Notes under the pieces: generated by a model | What the model was told of the DNA's origin: nothing | The model's database searches: none | What the model saw: only the letters and a program-made list of their open reading frames with translations | Shown here: in pieces, positions 25,583 through 34,556 of the stretch | How the letters are laid out: every line of letters starts with the position of its first letter | Position numbering within the stretch: position 1 is the first letter of the stretch | Program-made: the position numbers and the translations under genes | Source of the DNA: Herminiimonas sp. | Lineage (GTDB): Bacteria; Pseudomonadota; Gammaproteobacteria; Burkholderiales; Burkholderiaceae_D | Direction of reading: 5' to 3' | Assembly (NCBI GenBank): GCA_028292265.1 | Contig: JAQGMR010000006.1 | Span: 145,301-209,300 of the forward strand | Length of the DNA: 64,000 bases

Positions 25583-26722
25583 TTATCTGCGGACCGTCGT
25601 CCAGGCCTTTGCGGCGCCCGCGTACTTCGCTATCGCCGCCTCGTCGAAGTTGAATCCCAAACCTGGCTCGCGATGCAGGACCACATCGCCCCGGTCCAGC
25701 GACAACTGGCGATCGATCAGGCGGCGGAAATTGAGCACCTGATCGTCGGCGAAATATTCGACGAAGCGCGCGTTGGGCGTGGCGGCGACGAGTGGTGCAT
25801 GCAGGTCGTGGAACCAGTGCGGGCATACCGTCACACCGCGGCTGTCCGCATGCGCCGCGATGCGGCGCCATTCAGAAATGCCACCACATACCGCGGCATC
25901 GGTTTGCAGGATTTCTGCGCCGCCGGCATCGATCAGTTCACGGAACCGCCAGCGCCCGACTTCGATTTCGCCCGTCGCCACGGTGATCGGTGTGGACTGC
26001 GCCAGGCGCGCATGCAGGTCGATCGCGTCCGGTGAAAACGGTTCTTCAATCCAGTACGGCTCATGCTGCTCGAAGCGGCGCACATATTCCATGGCGGTGG
26101 GCAGGTCGCGCCACGCATTATTTGCATCCAGCATCAGCAGCACGTCAGGGCCGATCGCCTCGCGTGCGGCGCGAACACGTTCTTCCTCCTCGCGTGGCGA
26201 GAGTCGGCCCGTCTTCATCTTGACGGCAGTAAAACCCTCGCGCGCATAGCCTTCCATTTCATCACCAAGCATGGCGGCGGTCTTGCCGTCGACGTAGTAG
26301 CCGCCGCTGGCATAGGCCGGCACCTTGTCGTCCACCATTGCGCCCAGGTAGTGATGCAGCGGCAGCTTGCTGGAGCGGGCGTTGAGGTCCCAAATCGCGG
26401 TGTCGAGGATCGACAGCGCGCGCATCACTGCGCCGGAACGTCCTTGCAGTACCGATTCCTGGTACATGGTCTGCCACAGGCCTTCACTAAGGCGGCTTTC
26501 ACGTCCGAGCAGGTGCGGCGCCAGCAATTGTTCCACCGCCACCTTTGCAATCGCGCCCGCCGCGCTGCCGACATAGCAGAAGCCGATACCTTCCACGCCT
26601 TCGGTGGAGCGAACCTTGACCAGGCAATAGTGGCGTTCGCTCACGGTTCGGGTCGAGAAAGAGGTGACGACATCCAGCGGCACTGTGACGGCGGCTACAT
26701 CAATCGATTCAATAAGTGGCAT
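25583..26722 (-). CDS. mandelate racemase / muconate-lactonizing enzyme family protein
   Basis: A 379-residue enolase-superfamily enzyme. The catalytic Lys pair is KxK at 168-170 (AVKMKTG). Metal ligands are Asp199 (MLDANNAW), Glu226 (WIEEPF) and Glu252 (ATGEIE), and His302 (CPHWFHD) supplies the second base. This set fits the mandelate racemase / acid-sugar dehydratase subgroup rather than muconate cycloisomerase. The start at 26722 (MPLIESIDVAAVTVP) is supported by GGAAGC; an upstream start at 26764 lacks one. It is transcribed opposite to its neighbours, and its substrate may be a hydroxy-acid or acid sugar. Confidence 0.92.
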   Translation of the reverse strand: MPLIESIDVAAVTVPLDVVTSFSTRTVSERHYCLVKVRSTEGVEGIGFCYVGSAAGAIAKVAVEQLLAPHLLGRESRLSEGLWQTMYQESVLQGRSGAVMRALSILDTAIWDLNARSSKLPLHHYLGAMVDDKVPAYASGGYYVDGKTAAMLGDEMEGYAREGFTAVKMKTGRLSPREEEERVRAAREAIGPDVLLMLDANNAWRDLPTAMEYVRRFEQHEPYWIEEPFSPDAIDLHARLAQSTPITVATGEIEVGRWRFRELIDAGGAEILQTDAAVCGGISEWRRIAAHADSRGVTVCPHWFHDLHAPLVAATPNARFVEYFADDQVLNFRRLIDRQLSLDRGDVVLHREPGLGFNFDEAAIAKYAGAAKAWTTVRR

Positions 26723-27105
26723 ATGCGGCTTCCGTAACAAGTTGGGATGAACACCGAAGGGCAAGACCGGTTACCCTCCGATCCTGTGTGCGAATCAGTG
26801 TGGCGCTAGATCATAACAAAATGGAGTGGCATGGCAGTGCTGCAGTGCACTGGCACGAGCGCAACCGACGTGAAATCTTCTGGACGAATCCTGGGGGCAT
26901 TGCGGACCGGCCTTCACGACAGCGAGCGTCCCGCCTGAGAGCAACAATTGATGGCATTATTCAAGTCCCTTGACAGGGACGATTAGCGTGAACAGATCGC
27001 GAACAATCGGCAGGAACAAGCGGCAGGAACAAGCGGCACCAACAAGCGGCACCAACAAGCAGTACTCATAGTGACGTAATGTCGATAAAAAAGGGGACAC
27101 GCAAC
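26723..27105. other. divergent intergenic region
   Basis: About 380 bases separate the MR/MLE and amidohydrolase starts. No gene is evident. A tandem 13-bp repeat occupies 27008-27059, and GGGGA before 27106 is the ribosome-binding site of the amidohydrolase. Promoters for both directions must lie here but no box could be assigned with confidence. Confidence 0.4.
27008..27059 (+). repeat. 13-bp tandem repeat, four copies
   Basis: Two copies of CGGCAGGAACAAG are followed by two copies of CGGCACCAACAAG without gaps. The array lies 46 bases upstream of the amidohydrolase start. It could be a multi-site operator, or slippage DNA that changes promoter spacing. Confidence 0.8.
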
Positions 27106-28209
27106 ATGACTGATCGCAGAGCCTTTATCAAGAACAGCGCCGGCGCCATGGCCGGGCTGGTGTTTTGCAGTTGCGGCCTGCTGGAGGCCGCGCATGCGCA
27201 GGCCAGGCCGCAGACCCGGCGCGTTGGTCCGCTCATCCGCGGCAAGCGTATCAAGACCATCGATACCCACGCGCATTGCTTTTTCCAGGATGCGATCGAC
27301 CTGATGGGAGCGGACGCCAAAGGCGTGCTGCCACCGGTGAAGGGCATACCGGAGCACTTCATCGAAATTGAGAAGCGGCTGGCTGCGATGGATCAGCAGG
27401 GCATCGACATGCAGGTCTTGAGCATCAATCCGTTCTGGTACCGCAAGGACGCCGACACGGCCCGCGCCATATGCGCAATCCACAATGAAAAGCTGGCCGA
27501 ACTGTGCGCCGCGCGTCCTGACCGCTTCGCCGCATTTGCGTCACTCACAATGCAGGCGCCTTCGCTGGCCGTGCAGCAACTGGAAGAGGCGGTGAAAAAG
27601 TACGGCTTGCGCGGTGCAGCGGTTGGCGCGAGCGTCTCGGGCGATGATTTTGCGGACCCGAAATATCATCCGGTGTGGGCGAAGGCTGAGGAGCTTGGCG
27701 CTGTCATATTCATCCATCCCCAAAGCACGCCAGAGCTGGCAAAACGGTTCAAGGGCAATGGATGGTTATCCAACACGATCGGCAATCCGCTCGATACCAC
27801 CATCGCGTTGCAGCACCTGATTTTTGAAGGCACGCTGGATCGCTTCCCCGGCCTGAAAATACTTGCGGCCCATGGCGGCGGCTACCTTGGTTCCTATGCG
27901 CCGCGGTCGGACCACAGCTGTTTCGTTTCGCCCGCCAACTGCAATCCAGAGATTGTCCTGAAGAAGAAGCCGACCGAATATCTGAACCAGCTTTATTTCG
28001 ATTCGCTGGTCTTCACGCCAGAGGCGCTGCGCCATCTGGTGGCCCAGGTCGGCGCAAGCCAGGTCATGATCGGCACCGATCATCCAATCCCTTGGGAAGA
28101 GCATCCTGTGGACGTGATCATGAAGACACCGACCCTGAGCGATGCGCAACGCATCGCCATACTGGGCGGCAATGCCGCCCGCATTTTCGGGATGAGTTCA
28201 CAGGGCTAG
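27106..28209 (+). CDS. amidohydrolase 2 family protein (ACMSD/decarboxylase-like) with export signal
   Basis: A 367-residue TIM-barrel metal-dependent hydrolase. DTHAHCF carries the metal-binding His55 and His57. Later FIHPQST, ILAAHGGGYL and GTDHPIPW supply the other His and Asp ligands. Relatives include ACMSD, gamma-resorcylate and 6-methylsalicylate decarboxylases and 2-pyrone-4,6-dicarboxylate lactonase. The N terminus MTDRRAFIKNSAGAMAGL resembles a Tat signal ending near AAHAQA, predicting a periplasmic enzyme. The start at 27106 is chosen for GGGGA and the signal; 27079 is the alternative. It leads the gene set amidohydrolase-Ldh-Bug-hydrolase. Confidence 0.87.
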   Translation: MTDRRAFIKNSAGAMAGLVFCSCGLLEAAHAQARPQTRRVGPLIRGKRIKTIDTHAHCFFQDAIDLMGADAKGVLPPVKGIPEHFIEIEKRLAAMDQQGIDMQVLSINPFWYRKDADTARAICAIHNEKLAELCAARPDRFAAFASLTMQAPSLAVQQLEEAVKKYGLRGAAVGASVSGDDFADPKYHPVWAKAEELGAVIFIHPQSTPELAKRFKGNGWLSNTIGNPLDTTIALQHLIFEGTLDRFPGLKILAAHGGGYLGSYAPRSDHSCFVSPANCNPEIVLKKKPTEYLNQLYFDSLVFTPEALRHLVAQVGASQVMIGTDHPIPWEEHPVDVIMKTPTLSDAQRIAILGGNAARIFGMSSQG

Positions 28210-28332
28210 CACGCGGACCGCGCGGTGAGGCAAGCGGCGGTTACAACGGCAGCAACCGGGCTACGGATTCATGCAACAATCCGGCAGCCCGGCTTTATGC
28301 GTTACACATCAAAACCATAGCGAGACCCTGTA

Positions 28333-29388
28333 ATGACTATCAAGATTTCCGCTGCGCGATTGCGTGCTTTTTCCGCCGACGCGCTGTGCAAGGCCGGCCT
28401 CGAACCTGCCGACGCGGCGCGCGTCGCCGACCTGATGACACAGGCGGACCTGCAGGGATCGGACGGCCACGGCATCATCCGCCTGCTGCCCTACGTGAAG
28501 CGGATCCAGTCGGGTGGCATCAACCTGCGCCCGAAGATTTCTGTCGTCACCGAGAGGCCAGCAATGGCGCTGCTGGACGGCGACAACGCAATGGGGCACC
28601 TCGTCATGGCGCGCGCAGCGGAAATCGCCATCGAGAAGGCGCGCACCTGCGGCGTGGCATGGGTCGGCGCCCAGCACAGCAACCATGCCGGACCGGCATC
28701 GCTGTATGCCCGGATGGCGCTCGAGCACGACATGATCGGCCTGTACTTCGCCGTCGGCAACGCCAACCATCTGCCGCCGTGGGGCGGGCTGGACATGCTG
28801 CTCTCCACCAATCCAATCGCGGTGGCGGTGCCGGCCGGTGAGGAAGCGCCCATCGTGCTCGACATGGCCACCACGGTCGCCGCTTACGGCAAGGTCAAGG
28901 CCAAGGCGCAGCAGGGCGAGTCCATGCCCGAAGGCTGGATGATCGACCGCGAAGGCAAGCCCCTGCTGGACCCGAAGCGGGCGGCCGAGGGCTTCCTGCT
29001 TCCAATCGGTGGCTACAAGGGTTACGGCCTTGCACTGATTGTCGGCCTGCTTGCCGGCACACTGAACAGCGCCGCGATGGGCAAGCAGGTGGTGGACTTT
29101 AACGCAGACCAATCGACACCAACAAACACTGGACAAGCCATCATGGCCATCGACATTAGCGCCTTCGGTGATGTCAAGGCGTTCAAGGAACGGGTCGACG
29201 TGGTGGTACGTGACCTGCACAATAGCGAACGCATGCCCAATGTCGAACGCATCTGGGTGCCGGGCGAGCAGAGCCATCAAAAGCGCATCGATTACTTGCG
29301 TGATGGCGTGCCCGTGGCGCCGGCGTTATTCGCGGTGCTGGCGACCCTGGCGACCGAACTCGACATTGCGCCGCTGAGCGCAGAATAA
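28333..29388 (+). CDS. Ldh family (malate/L-lactate/ureidoglycolate type) NAD(P)-dependent dehydrogenase
   Basis: A 351-residue oxidoreductase of the type 2 malate/lactate dehydrogenase family. Characteristic segments are DLQGSDGHGIIRLLPYVKR, GVAWVGAQHSNHAGPA, NPIAVAVPAGEEAPIVLDMATT, AAYGKVKAKA and LPIGGYKGYGLALI. This family oxidises 2-hydroxy acids or reduces keto acids and cyclic imines with NAD(P). It lies between the amidohydrolase and the fourth Bug receptor on the same strand and would interconvert a hydroxy and keto intermediate. There is no signal peptide, so it acts in the cytosol. Confidence 0.92.
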   Translation: MTIKISAARLRAFSADALCKAGLEPADAARVADLMTQADLQGSDGHGIIRLLPYVKRIQSGGINLRPKISVVTERPAMALLDGDNAMGHLVMARAAEIAIEKARTCGVAWVGAQHSNHAGPASLYARMALEHDMIGLYFAVGNANHLPPWGGLDMLLSTNPIAVAVPAGEEAPIVLDMATTVAAYGKVKAKAQQGESMPEGWMIDREGKPLLDPKRAAEGFLLPIGGYKGYGLALIVGLLAGTLNSAAMGKQVVDFNADQSTPTNTGQAIMAIDISAFGDVKAFKERVDVVVRDLHNSERMPNVERIWVPGEQSHQKRIDYLRDGVPVAPALFAVLATLATELDIAPLSAE

Positions 29389-29524
29389 GTAACAGGCGCG
29401 GCGTTGATACCGTAATCGTCATAAGCGCAGATCGGCGGCAGGCAGTAGAGCGTTCAACAAATGCGGCCTCTGCATGACGAGTAGAACGGACCGCGGCACA
29501 CAAGAACACCAACTGGAGACGACC

Positions 29525-30496
29525 ATGTTTTACGCAGCACGCTTTTCCCTTTTCATGGCGCTTGGCGCAATGGCCCTTGCGGCCCAGGCGCAATCGACTT
29601 ATCCCGCCCGGCCCATCCGCATGATCGTGCCGCTGGCCGCTGCCAGCGCGGTAGACAATGCGGCCCGCATCCTTACCCAGAAAATGGCGGCCAACATGGG
29701 GCAGGCGTTCGTCATTGAGAACATGCCGGGCGCCTCCGGTCAGATCGGTGCGGACAAGGTGGCGAAAGCTGCGCCGGATGGCTACACGGTCGGCGGTTTC
29801 AACGACAGCATCATGACCATGCTGCCGAACATTTCCGCACATCTGCCGTGGAATATCCTCAAGGACTTCGAGCCGGTATCGCTCGTGGCCACAGTCGAGT
29901 GGGGCATGGTCGCCACGCCTAATACCGGTTACAACACCGTTGACGACGTCATCAAGGCGGCGCGCGCCAACCCAGGCAAAATAAATTACGGTTCTGGCGG
30001 CATTGGCAGCCCGCAGCACATTGCCATGGCGCTGTTTGCAGCGAACGCAGGCGTGACAATGACCCATGTTCCATACAAGGGTGCTTCCCAGGCCGCGCTC
30101 GGTGTGGCGGGTGGCGAAGTGCCGGTCGCATTTCAGGGCCTTGCGACGGTGAGCTCGCTGATTGCAGGCAAGAAGGTGAAGCTGCTTGGGGTGTCGACCA
30201 AGGCGCCACTTGCGCAATATCCTGGCGTCCCTACCGTATCGGAATCTGGCTTGCCGGGCTTCCAGTTCAACTCATGGTTCGCTATCGTGGCGCCCGCTGG
30301 CACGCCAAAGGAAATCGTCACCCGTCTCAACGCCGAAGTATTGAAGGCGCTGGCTGACCCTGAAGTGCAGGAGAAATTCCGTGCACAGGGGCTGACCATG
30401 CGCGGCTCCTCGCCGCAGGAACTTGGCACCGCGACGCGCGAGCAATTGACACGCTATGGGCAGTTGATGCAAAGCGCAGGCATCAAGGCGGAATAA
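29525..30496 (+). CDS. tripartite tricarboxylate transporter substrate-binding protein (Bug family), copy 4
   Basis: A 323-residue Bug protein. Its signal peptide ends at LAAQAQST, then YPARPIRMIVPLAAASAVDN, where the usual PGG after beta1 is replaced by AAS. VIENMPGASG, APDGYTVGGF, MTHVPYKGAS and YPGVPTVSESG follow. The start at 29525 has GGAGAC upstream; 29474 is less likely because the signal would be buried. Its divergence in the first loop may indicate a different ligand from the other copies. It is co-directional with Ldh and the following hydrolase. Confidence 0.93.
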   Translation: MFYAARFSLFMALGAMALAAQAQSTYPARPIRMIVPLAAASAVDNAARILTQKMAANMGQAFVIENMPGASGQIGADKVAKAAPDGYTVGGFNDSIMTMLPNISAHLPWNILKDFEPVSLVATVEWGMVATPNTGYNTVDDVIKAARANPGKINYGSGGIGSPQHIAMALFAANAGVTMTHVPYKGASQAALGVAGGEVPVAFQGLATVSSLIAGKKVKLLGVSTKAPLAQYPGVPTVSESGLPGFQFNSWFAIVAPAGTPKEIVTRLNAEVLKALADPEVQEKFRAQGLTMRGSSPQELGTATREQLTRYGQLMQSAGIKAE

Positions 30497-30504
30497 TCGC
30501 CAGC

Positions 30505-31206
30505 ATGAAAACCTATGTGCTAGTGCACGGTGCGTGGCATGGCGCATGGTGCTGGCGCGATGTGGCATCCGGATTGCGCCAGGCGGGGCACCGGGTGTTT
30601 ACGCCGACCCAAACCGGTTCCGGGGAGCGGGCGCACCTTCTGTCGCGTGACATCACCCTTGATTGCTACGTCAGGGATGTAGTTAATTTGTTGGAGGCGG
30701 AAGACTTGTCAGACGTGGTGCTGGTTGGCCACAGCTTCGGCGGCATCAGCATCAGCGGCGCGGCGGACCGCGTGCCGCATCGGATACGGCATCTGGTCTA
30801 CCTCGATGCGCTCATCCTGAACGATGGCCAGAGCGCCTTCTCGATGATCCCGGCCGATGTCGTCGCCATGCGTCGGGCGCTGGCGACCGCGTCGGGCGGG
30901 GTGTCGATTCCGGTGCCCGATCCGGCGGCCTTTGGCGTGACTGTGCCGGAGCAGGCGGCATGGCTGCGCAAGGAATGCACGCCGCATCCACTTTCAAGCT
31001 ACGAAGATGTTTTCCGGTTAAAGGGCGTGGTCGGCAACGGCCTGCCCGCGACCTATGTCGCGGTGACGCCGCACTATGTTCCCACTACGGCAAGCCGCGA
31101 CTACGCAAAAGCGCGCGAGGACTGGCACTACGCAGAGCTTGAGGCGGGTCACGACGCGATGGTGACCACGCCGGGCTCCCTGATTGAAATCCTGCTCGGG
31201 ATCTGA
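30505..31206 (+). CDS. alpha/beta hydrolase (EstC / hydroxynitrile-lyase-like)
   Basis: A 233-residue compact hydrolase that begins TYVLVHGAWHGAWCWRDVA, the signature of the EstC/plant hydroxynitrile-lyase-like subgroup. The nucleophile elbow is GHSFGG near residue 73, the base is His215 in EAGHDAMVT; the acid is not certain. There is no signal peptide. It starts eight bases after the Bug stop, so the two are translationally close and share an operon. It could hydrolyse an ester, lactone or amide intermediate of the pathway. Confidence 0.88.
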   Translation: MKTYVLVHGAWHGAWCWRDVASGLRQAGHRVFTPTQTGSGERAHLLSRDITLDCYVRDVVNLLEAEDLSDVVLVGHSFGGISISGAADRVPHRIRHLVYLDALILNDGQSAFSMIPADVVAMRRALATASGGVSIPVPDPAAFGVTVPEQAAWLRKECTPHPLSSYEDVFRLKGVVGNGLPATYVAVTPHYVPTTASRDYAKAREDWHYAELEAGHDAMVTTPGSLIEILLGI

Positions 31207-31368
31207 TTCGTCTATCGTGGACCCGACACCGTACGGCTTCGTCAACTTCCTTGAACAAGCTCGCGCGATGCTGCACTGCATGACAAACTGCGGCGAATTC
31301 CGGTGAGGACCTTTGCCAAACTTATATTACTATCTGCAACATTCCAACCCGTTAGAAGGAGTTCCGCC

Positions 31369-31836
31369 ATGCGTCGATCTGTTGTGATGTCCGTTGCGAT
31401 TGCTGCCGCCTTTGTAGCTGGCTTGACCGTATCGCCTGTCGCTCAACACCTGCTGCCAGCGGCGCACGCCGAGACCGCGCCACTGGTCGCGGGCGTGTAC
31501 GACCTGATCGGGGTGGCAAGCGCCGATCTTCCCGCTACGCCCAACCCGGACATGCGCTCCAAACCGCTGGTGGTGACAGACAATGCGACGATTGCAATCC
31601 AGGCGGGCAACGCACCAAAGCACTTCCACGCCAAGTCCGATGAAATTCAGTACATCATCGAAGGCACAGGCCAGATGTGGCTCGGCAATGAGCGGCGCGA
31701 CATCAAACCGGGGATGCTTATCGTCATTCCAAAAGGCACGGCGCATTCCGGCACCATCGTGACCAGCGGACCGATCAAGGCCATCGCCATCAAGATTCCA
31801 CCGCAGACAAACGGTGACGTCGTCGTCGTGCAGTAG
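31369..31836 (+). CDS. periplasmic cupin-domain protein
   Basis: A 155-residue protein with a signal peptide (MRRSVVMSVAIAAAFVAGLT, cleaved near AHAET) and a single cupin barrel. The metal-site motifs are PKHFHAKSDEIQYIIEG (motif 1) and PGMLIVIPKGTAHSG (motif 2). The His/His/Glu/His pattern is complete enough for metal binding. GAAGGAG precedes the ATG at 31369; the longer frame from 31303 would bury the signal. Function is unknown; small exported cupins may bind or modify small molecules. Confidence 0.85.
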   Translation: MRRSVVMSVAIAAAFVAGLTVSPVAQHLLPAAHAETAPLVAGVYDLIGVASADLPATPNPDMRSKPLVVTDNATIAIQAGNAPKHFHAKSDEIQYIIEGTGQMWLGNERRDIKPGMLIVIPKGTAHSGTIVTSGPIKAIAIKIPPQTNGDVVVVQ

Positions 31837-31975
31837 GCCGTGTGTCGGTGCTCGCCGACATGGCCTGCGCCATGTTAGCGGGGCATCAAATCACTAGCCG
31901 CATTGCAAACTGCATCAAGCCGAACAGGCTGCGGACTCAAGAGCGCGGATCAAAAATTACACGGGGAGAAACAGG

Positions 31976-32386
31976 ATGAGCCTTATCAGTGAGTTCCGGG
32001 AGTTCGCGGCAAAGGGTAATGTGATGGATCTCGCGGTCGGGGTCATCATCGGCGCAGCCTTCGCAAAGATCGTCGATTCACTCGTTGGTGACATCATCAT
32101 GCCAATCATCAGCCGGGTTTTTGGCGGCCTCGATTTCAGCAATTACTTTCTGCCGCTGGCAGGCCAGACCGCAACCACGCTCGCCGATGCAAAGAAGGCG
32201 GGCGCTGTGCTTGCGTATGGAAACTTTCTCACCGTCACGCTGAACTTCATCATCCTCGCCTTTGTCATTTTTCTGATGGTGCGACAGGTGAATCGACTCA
32301 AGCGTGCTACGCCTGCGCCGGTCCCGGCCGTGGTGGCGGAAGAGGTGCTGCTGCTTCGCGAAATACGGGACGGACTGCGCCGGTAG
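31976..32386 (+). CDS. mscL: large-conductance mechanosensitive channel
   Basis: A 136-residue protein matching MscL in length and sequence. The N-terminal amphipathic segment and TM1 read [21 protein letters not shown], with the pore-lining stretch followed by [18 protein letters not shown] periplasmic loop precedes TM2 ([20 protein letters not shown]) and a cytoplasmic helix ends [12 protein letters not shown]. It forms a homopentameric inner-membrane valve that releases solutes on hypo-osmotic shock. GGGAGAAAC gives a ribosome-binding site. It is monocistronic. Confidence 0.97.
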   Translation: MSLISEFREFAAKGNVMDLAVGVIIGAAFAKIVDSLVGDIIMPIISRVFGGLDFSNYFLPLAGQTATTLADAKKAGAVLAYGNFLTVTLNFIILAFVIFLMVRQVNRLKRATPAPVPAVVAEEVLLLREIRDGLRR

Positions 32387-32661
32387 TCAGCGGAGTTGGA
32401 AGGCTATTCCGGCCCCGCCGCGACGCCCGTCCTGCAGTTTTGCACCTGGCATTCAGCAGACATGCAACAGTGATTCGGCGAGACGTTTCCCTGGCCTGTG
32501 AGATGCCACAGGCATCCATGTAGCGGTAGTAGAAACCTCAACTTGCGGCAGGTATGCAGCTTGCATGACGATGGCATCGTCCGCCCAAGCTATTTCGGCA
32601 GTTTCTGATCTGTCGAACCGGAGCGGCCATTCATGCAAACGCACCAAGGAGGTTTAGCAGC

Positions 32662-33554
32662 ATGGCACGTTCCCTCAAACCACTCGACCAGCAAGTCATC
32701 GTCATAACCGGCGCGTCCAGTGGCATCGGCCTCGCGACGGCCGAATCCGCAGCGGACCAGGGTGCAAAGCTGGTACTGGCCGCGCGCAGTGAAGACACGC
32801 TGGCTGAGATCGTTGCCGAGATCAATGCGGTCGGTGGCGAGGCCATCGATATGGTGGCTGATGTTGGCGTACGTGAGCAGGTTGAACGCATCGCACAGGC
32901 CGCAATCCAGCGCTTCGGACGGATAGATACCTGGATCAACGACGCGGGTGCCTCAATCTATGGCCGGCTTGACACGGTGTCCGAGGCCGACAGCAGGCGC
33001 CTGTTCGATACCAACTTTTGGGGTGTCGTCAACGGTTCACTCGTCGCCTTGCCACATCTGATCGTTCAGGGCGGCGCACTCATCAACGTTGGTAGCGAAG
33101 TATCAGACGCGGTGATTCCGCTGCAGGGCATGTACGCTGCCTCCAAGCATGCGGTGAAAGGCTTCACCGACGCCTTGCGGTGGAGCTGGAGGAAATCGAC
33201 AAGGCTCCAGTCTCAATTACATTGATCCAGCCAACTGCGGTAGACACGCCGTTTCCGCAGCACGCAAAAAACTACATGGATCGTGAACCGAAGTTGCCAA
33301 CGCCGCAGATCGATCCGCACCAGGTGGCCCAGGCGATATTGCATGCAGCGACCACGCCCACGCACCACGTCAAGGTGGGAATGATGTCGAAGATAAATAC
33401 CGTCATGCACGACGTCGTTCCGGCTCTGGCTCAGAAAATCGAAGCAATGCAGGCCAACCGCCAGCAGTATGATGAGCCGCCGCGCGACGCCGACGGCGCA
33501 CTCTACAAACCCGGCCGCACCGGGAAGGTGTATGGGAGCGGCGGTCGGGTCTGA
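32662..33554 (+). pseudogene. short-chain dehydrogenase/reductase, frameshifted
   Basis: The N-terminal part (32662 to about 33180) is a classical SDR: VITGASSGIGLATAES for cofactor binding, NDAGASIYG, and the catalytic YAASKHAVKG. At 33178-33180 the frame breaks: it reads DALRWSWRKS, whereas the frame from GTG 33180 continues naturally as VELEEIDKAPVSITLIQPTAVDTPF and on to the stop at 33554. One G missing from a GGG run would explain it. The rest of the protein is intact, so this is either a very recent mutation or a sequencing error. CAAGGAGG gives a strong ribosome-binding site. Confidence 0.85.
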
Positions 33555-33758
33555 GACCTGCAAGTGAATTGCTGTGCCGGCGCGCCACCAGACTTGCATA
33601 GCGGCCCGGGTTATGGGTCGGCAAGGATCACCTGCCCTGATCGTGATCCCTGCCTCGTCTTGCACCAGCATAACCATTGCAATGTTTCACATGCTTTGCG
33701 CCTTGGCCATGGTCGACATTACGACCAGAATGGTGGACGGTAATCCGTAAGATCGCGC

Positions 33759-34556
33759 TCAGGGTTTTACGAATTTCAGGGCAAACTTGTCTGACTGTTG
33801 CTCACGGTCGGACGATGGGCGGTCCCGGCGGTCCGACGGATTGGAATAAAATTCCCCGCGCTGTTGCAGGCGGAAGCCGGCTTGCTGTACTTCGGAAATC
33901 ACGCTGGCTTCGTCAATGCGGTGCAGTGTCGACGAGTCCGCCGTGCCGCTGCCCGGCCGGGCAGCGTGGTCCACAATCACCAGATGGCCGCCTGGCTTGA
34001 GTGCGTCGAACAAGTGACGGTTCATCTGCAGGCGGTCGACCGGCATGTTTGCGATGTCATGGTAGTTCAGGATCAGGGTGGCCAGATCAAGCGGAGGCGT
34101 GCCAGGTGGCACCGGGTCCTGGAATGGTCGCACCGTGGGAATGATGTTTGGTTGCGGATGATCCGCGAGACGCTTCTCGAGGTTTGGCCGCCGTTGGTCG
34201 ACCTGTGCATACACCTTGCCACTCGGTCCGACAGCCAGAGCCAGCAACTGGGTGGTATAACCTCCGCCGGCATCGACGTCGATGACATTCATTCCCGGAC
34301 GCGGCTGTACGAATGAAAGGAACTCAGTGGGTTTTCGCCGGGCGTCCGCAGCGCGGTCGGCTTCCGTACGCACGGGACTCGATGCGATATCTTGATACGT
34401 CGCGTTACTGGACGGCGAAGAGAGGGGGATGGACTGCGAAGCGACTGGCGCGGGCGATCGGGCCGCACATCCGGCAAGGAAAAGCGCCGCTGCAAGTGCA
34501 GCAACCGGGGCAAGCTGTAGGGCGGGCTTTTGCACAGTGTTCTGGGACGCTTTCAT
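33759..34556 (-). CDS. class I SAM-dependent methyltransferase-like lipoprotein
   Basis: A 265-residue protein. It starts with a lipoprotein signal (LAPVAALAAALFLAGC, Cys near residue 30) and a Ser/Pro-rich linker, then a Rossmann methyltransferase-like domain from about residue 75 with MNVIDVDAGGGYTTQLLA as motif I and ALKPGGHLVIVDHA as the post-motif strand. Motif I has Asp-Ala-Gly-Gly-Gly, a reasonable SAM-binding loop. Export is unexpected because SAM is cytosolic. AGGAGAG precedes the ATG. The family occurs in other proteobacteria as predicted exported methyltransferases; the role is unknown. Confidence 0.8.
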   Translation of the reverse strand: MKASQNTVQKPALQLAPVAALAAALFLAGCAARSPAPVASQSIPLSSPSSNATYQDIASSPVRTEADRAADARRKPTEFLSFVQPRPGMNVIDVDAGGGYTTQLLALAVGPSGKVYAQVDQRRPNLEKRLADHPQPNIIPTVRPFQDPVPPGTPPLDLATLILNYHDIANMPVDRLQMNRHLFDALKPGGHLVIVDHAARPGSGTADSSTLHRIDEASVISEVQQAGFRLQQRGEFYSNPSDRRDRPSSDREQQSDKFALKFVKP

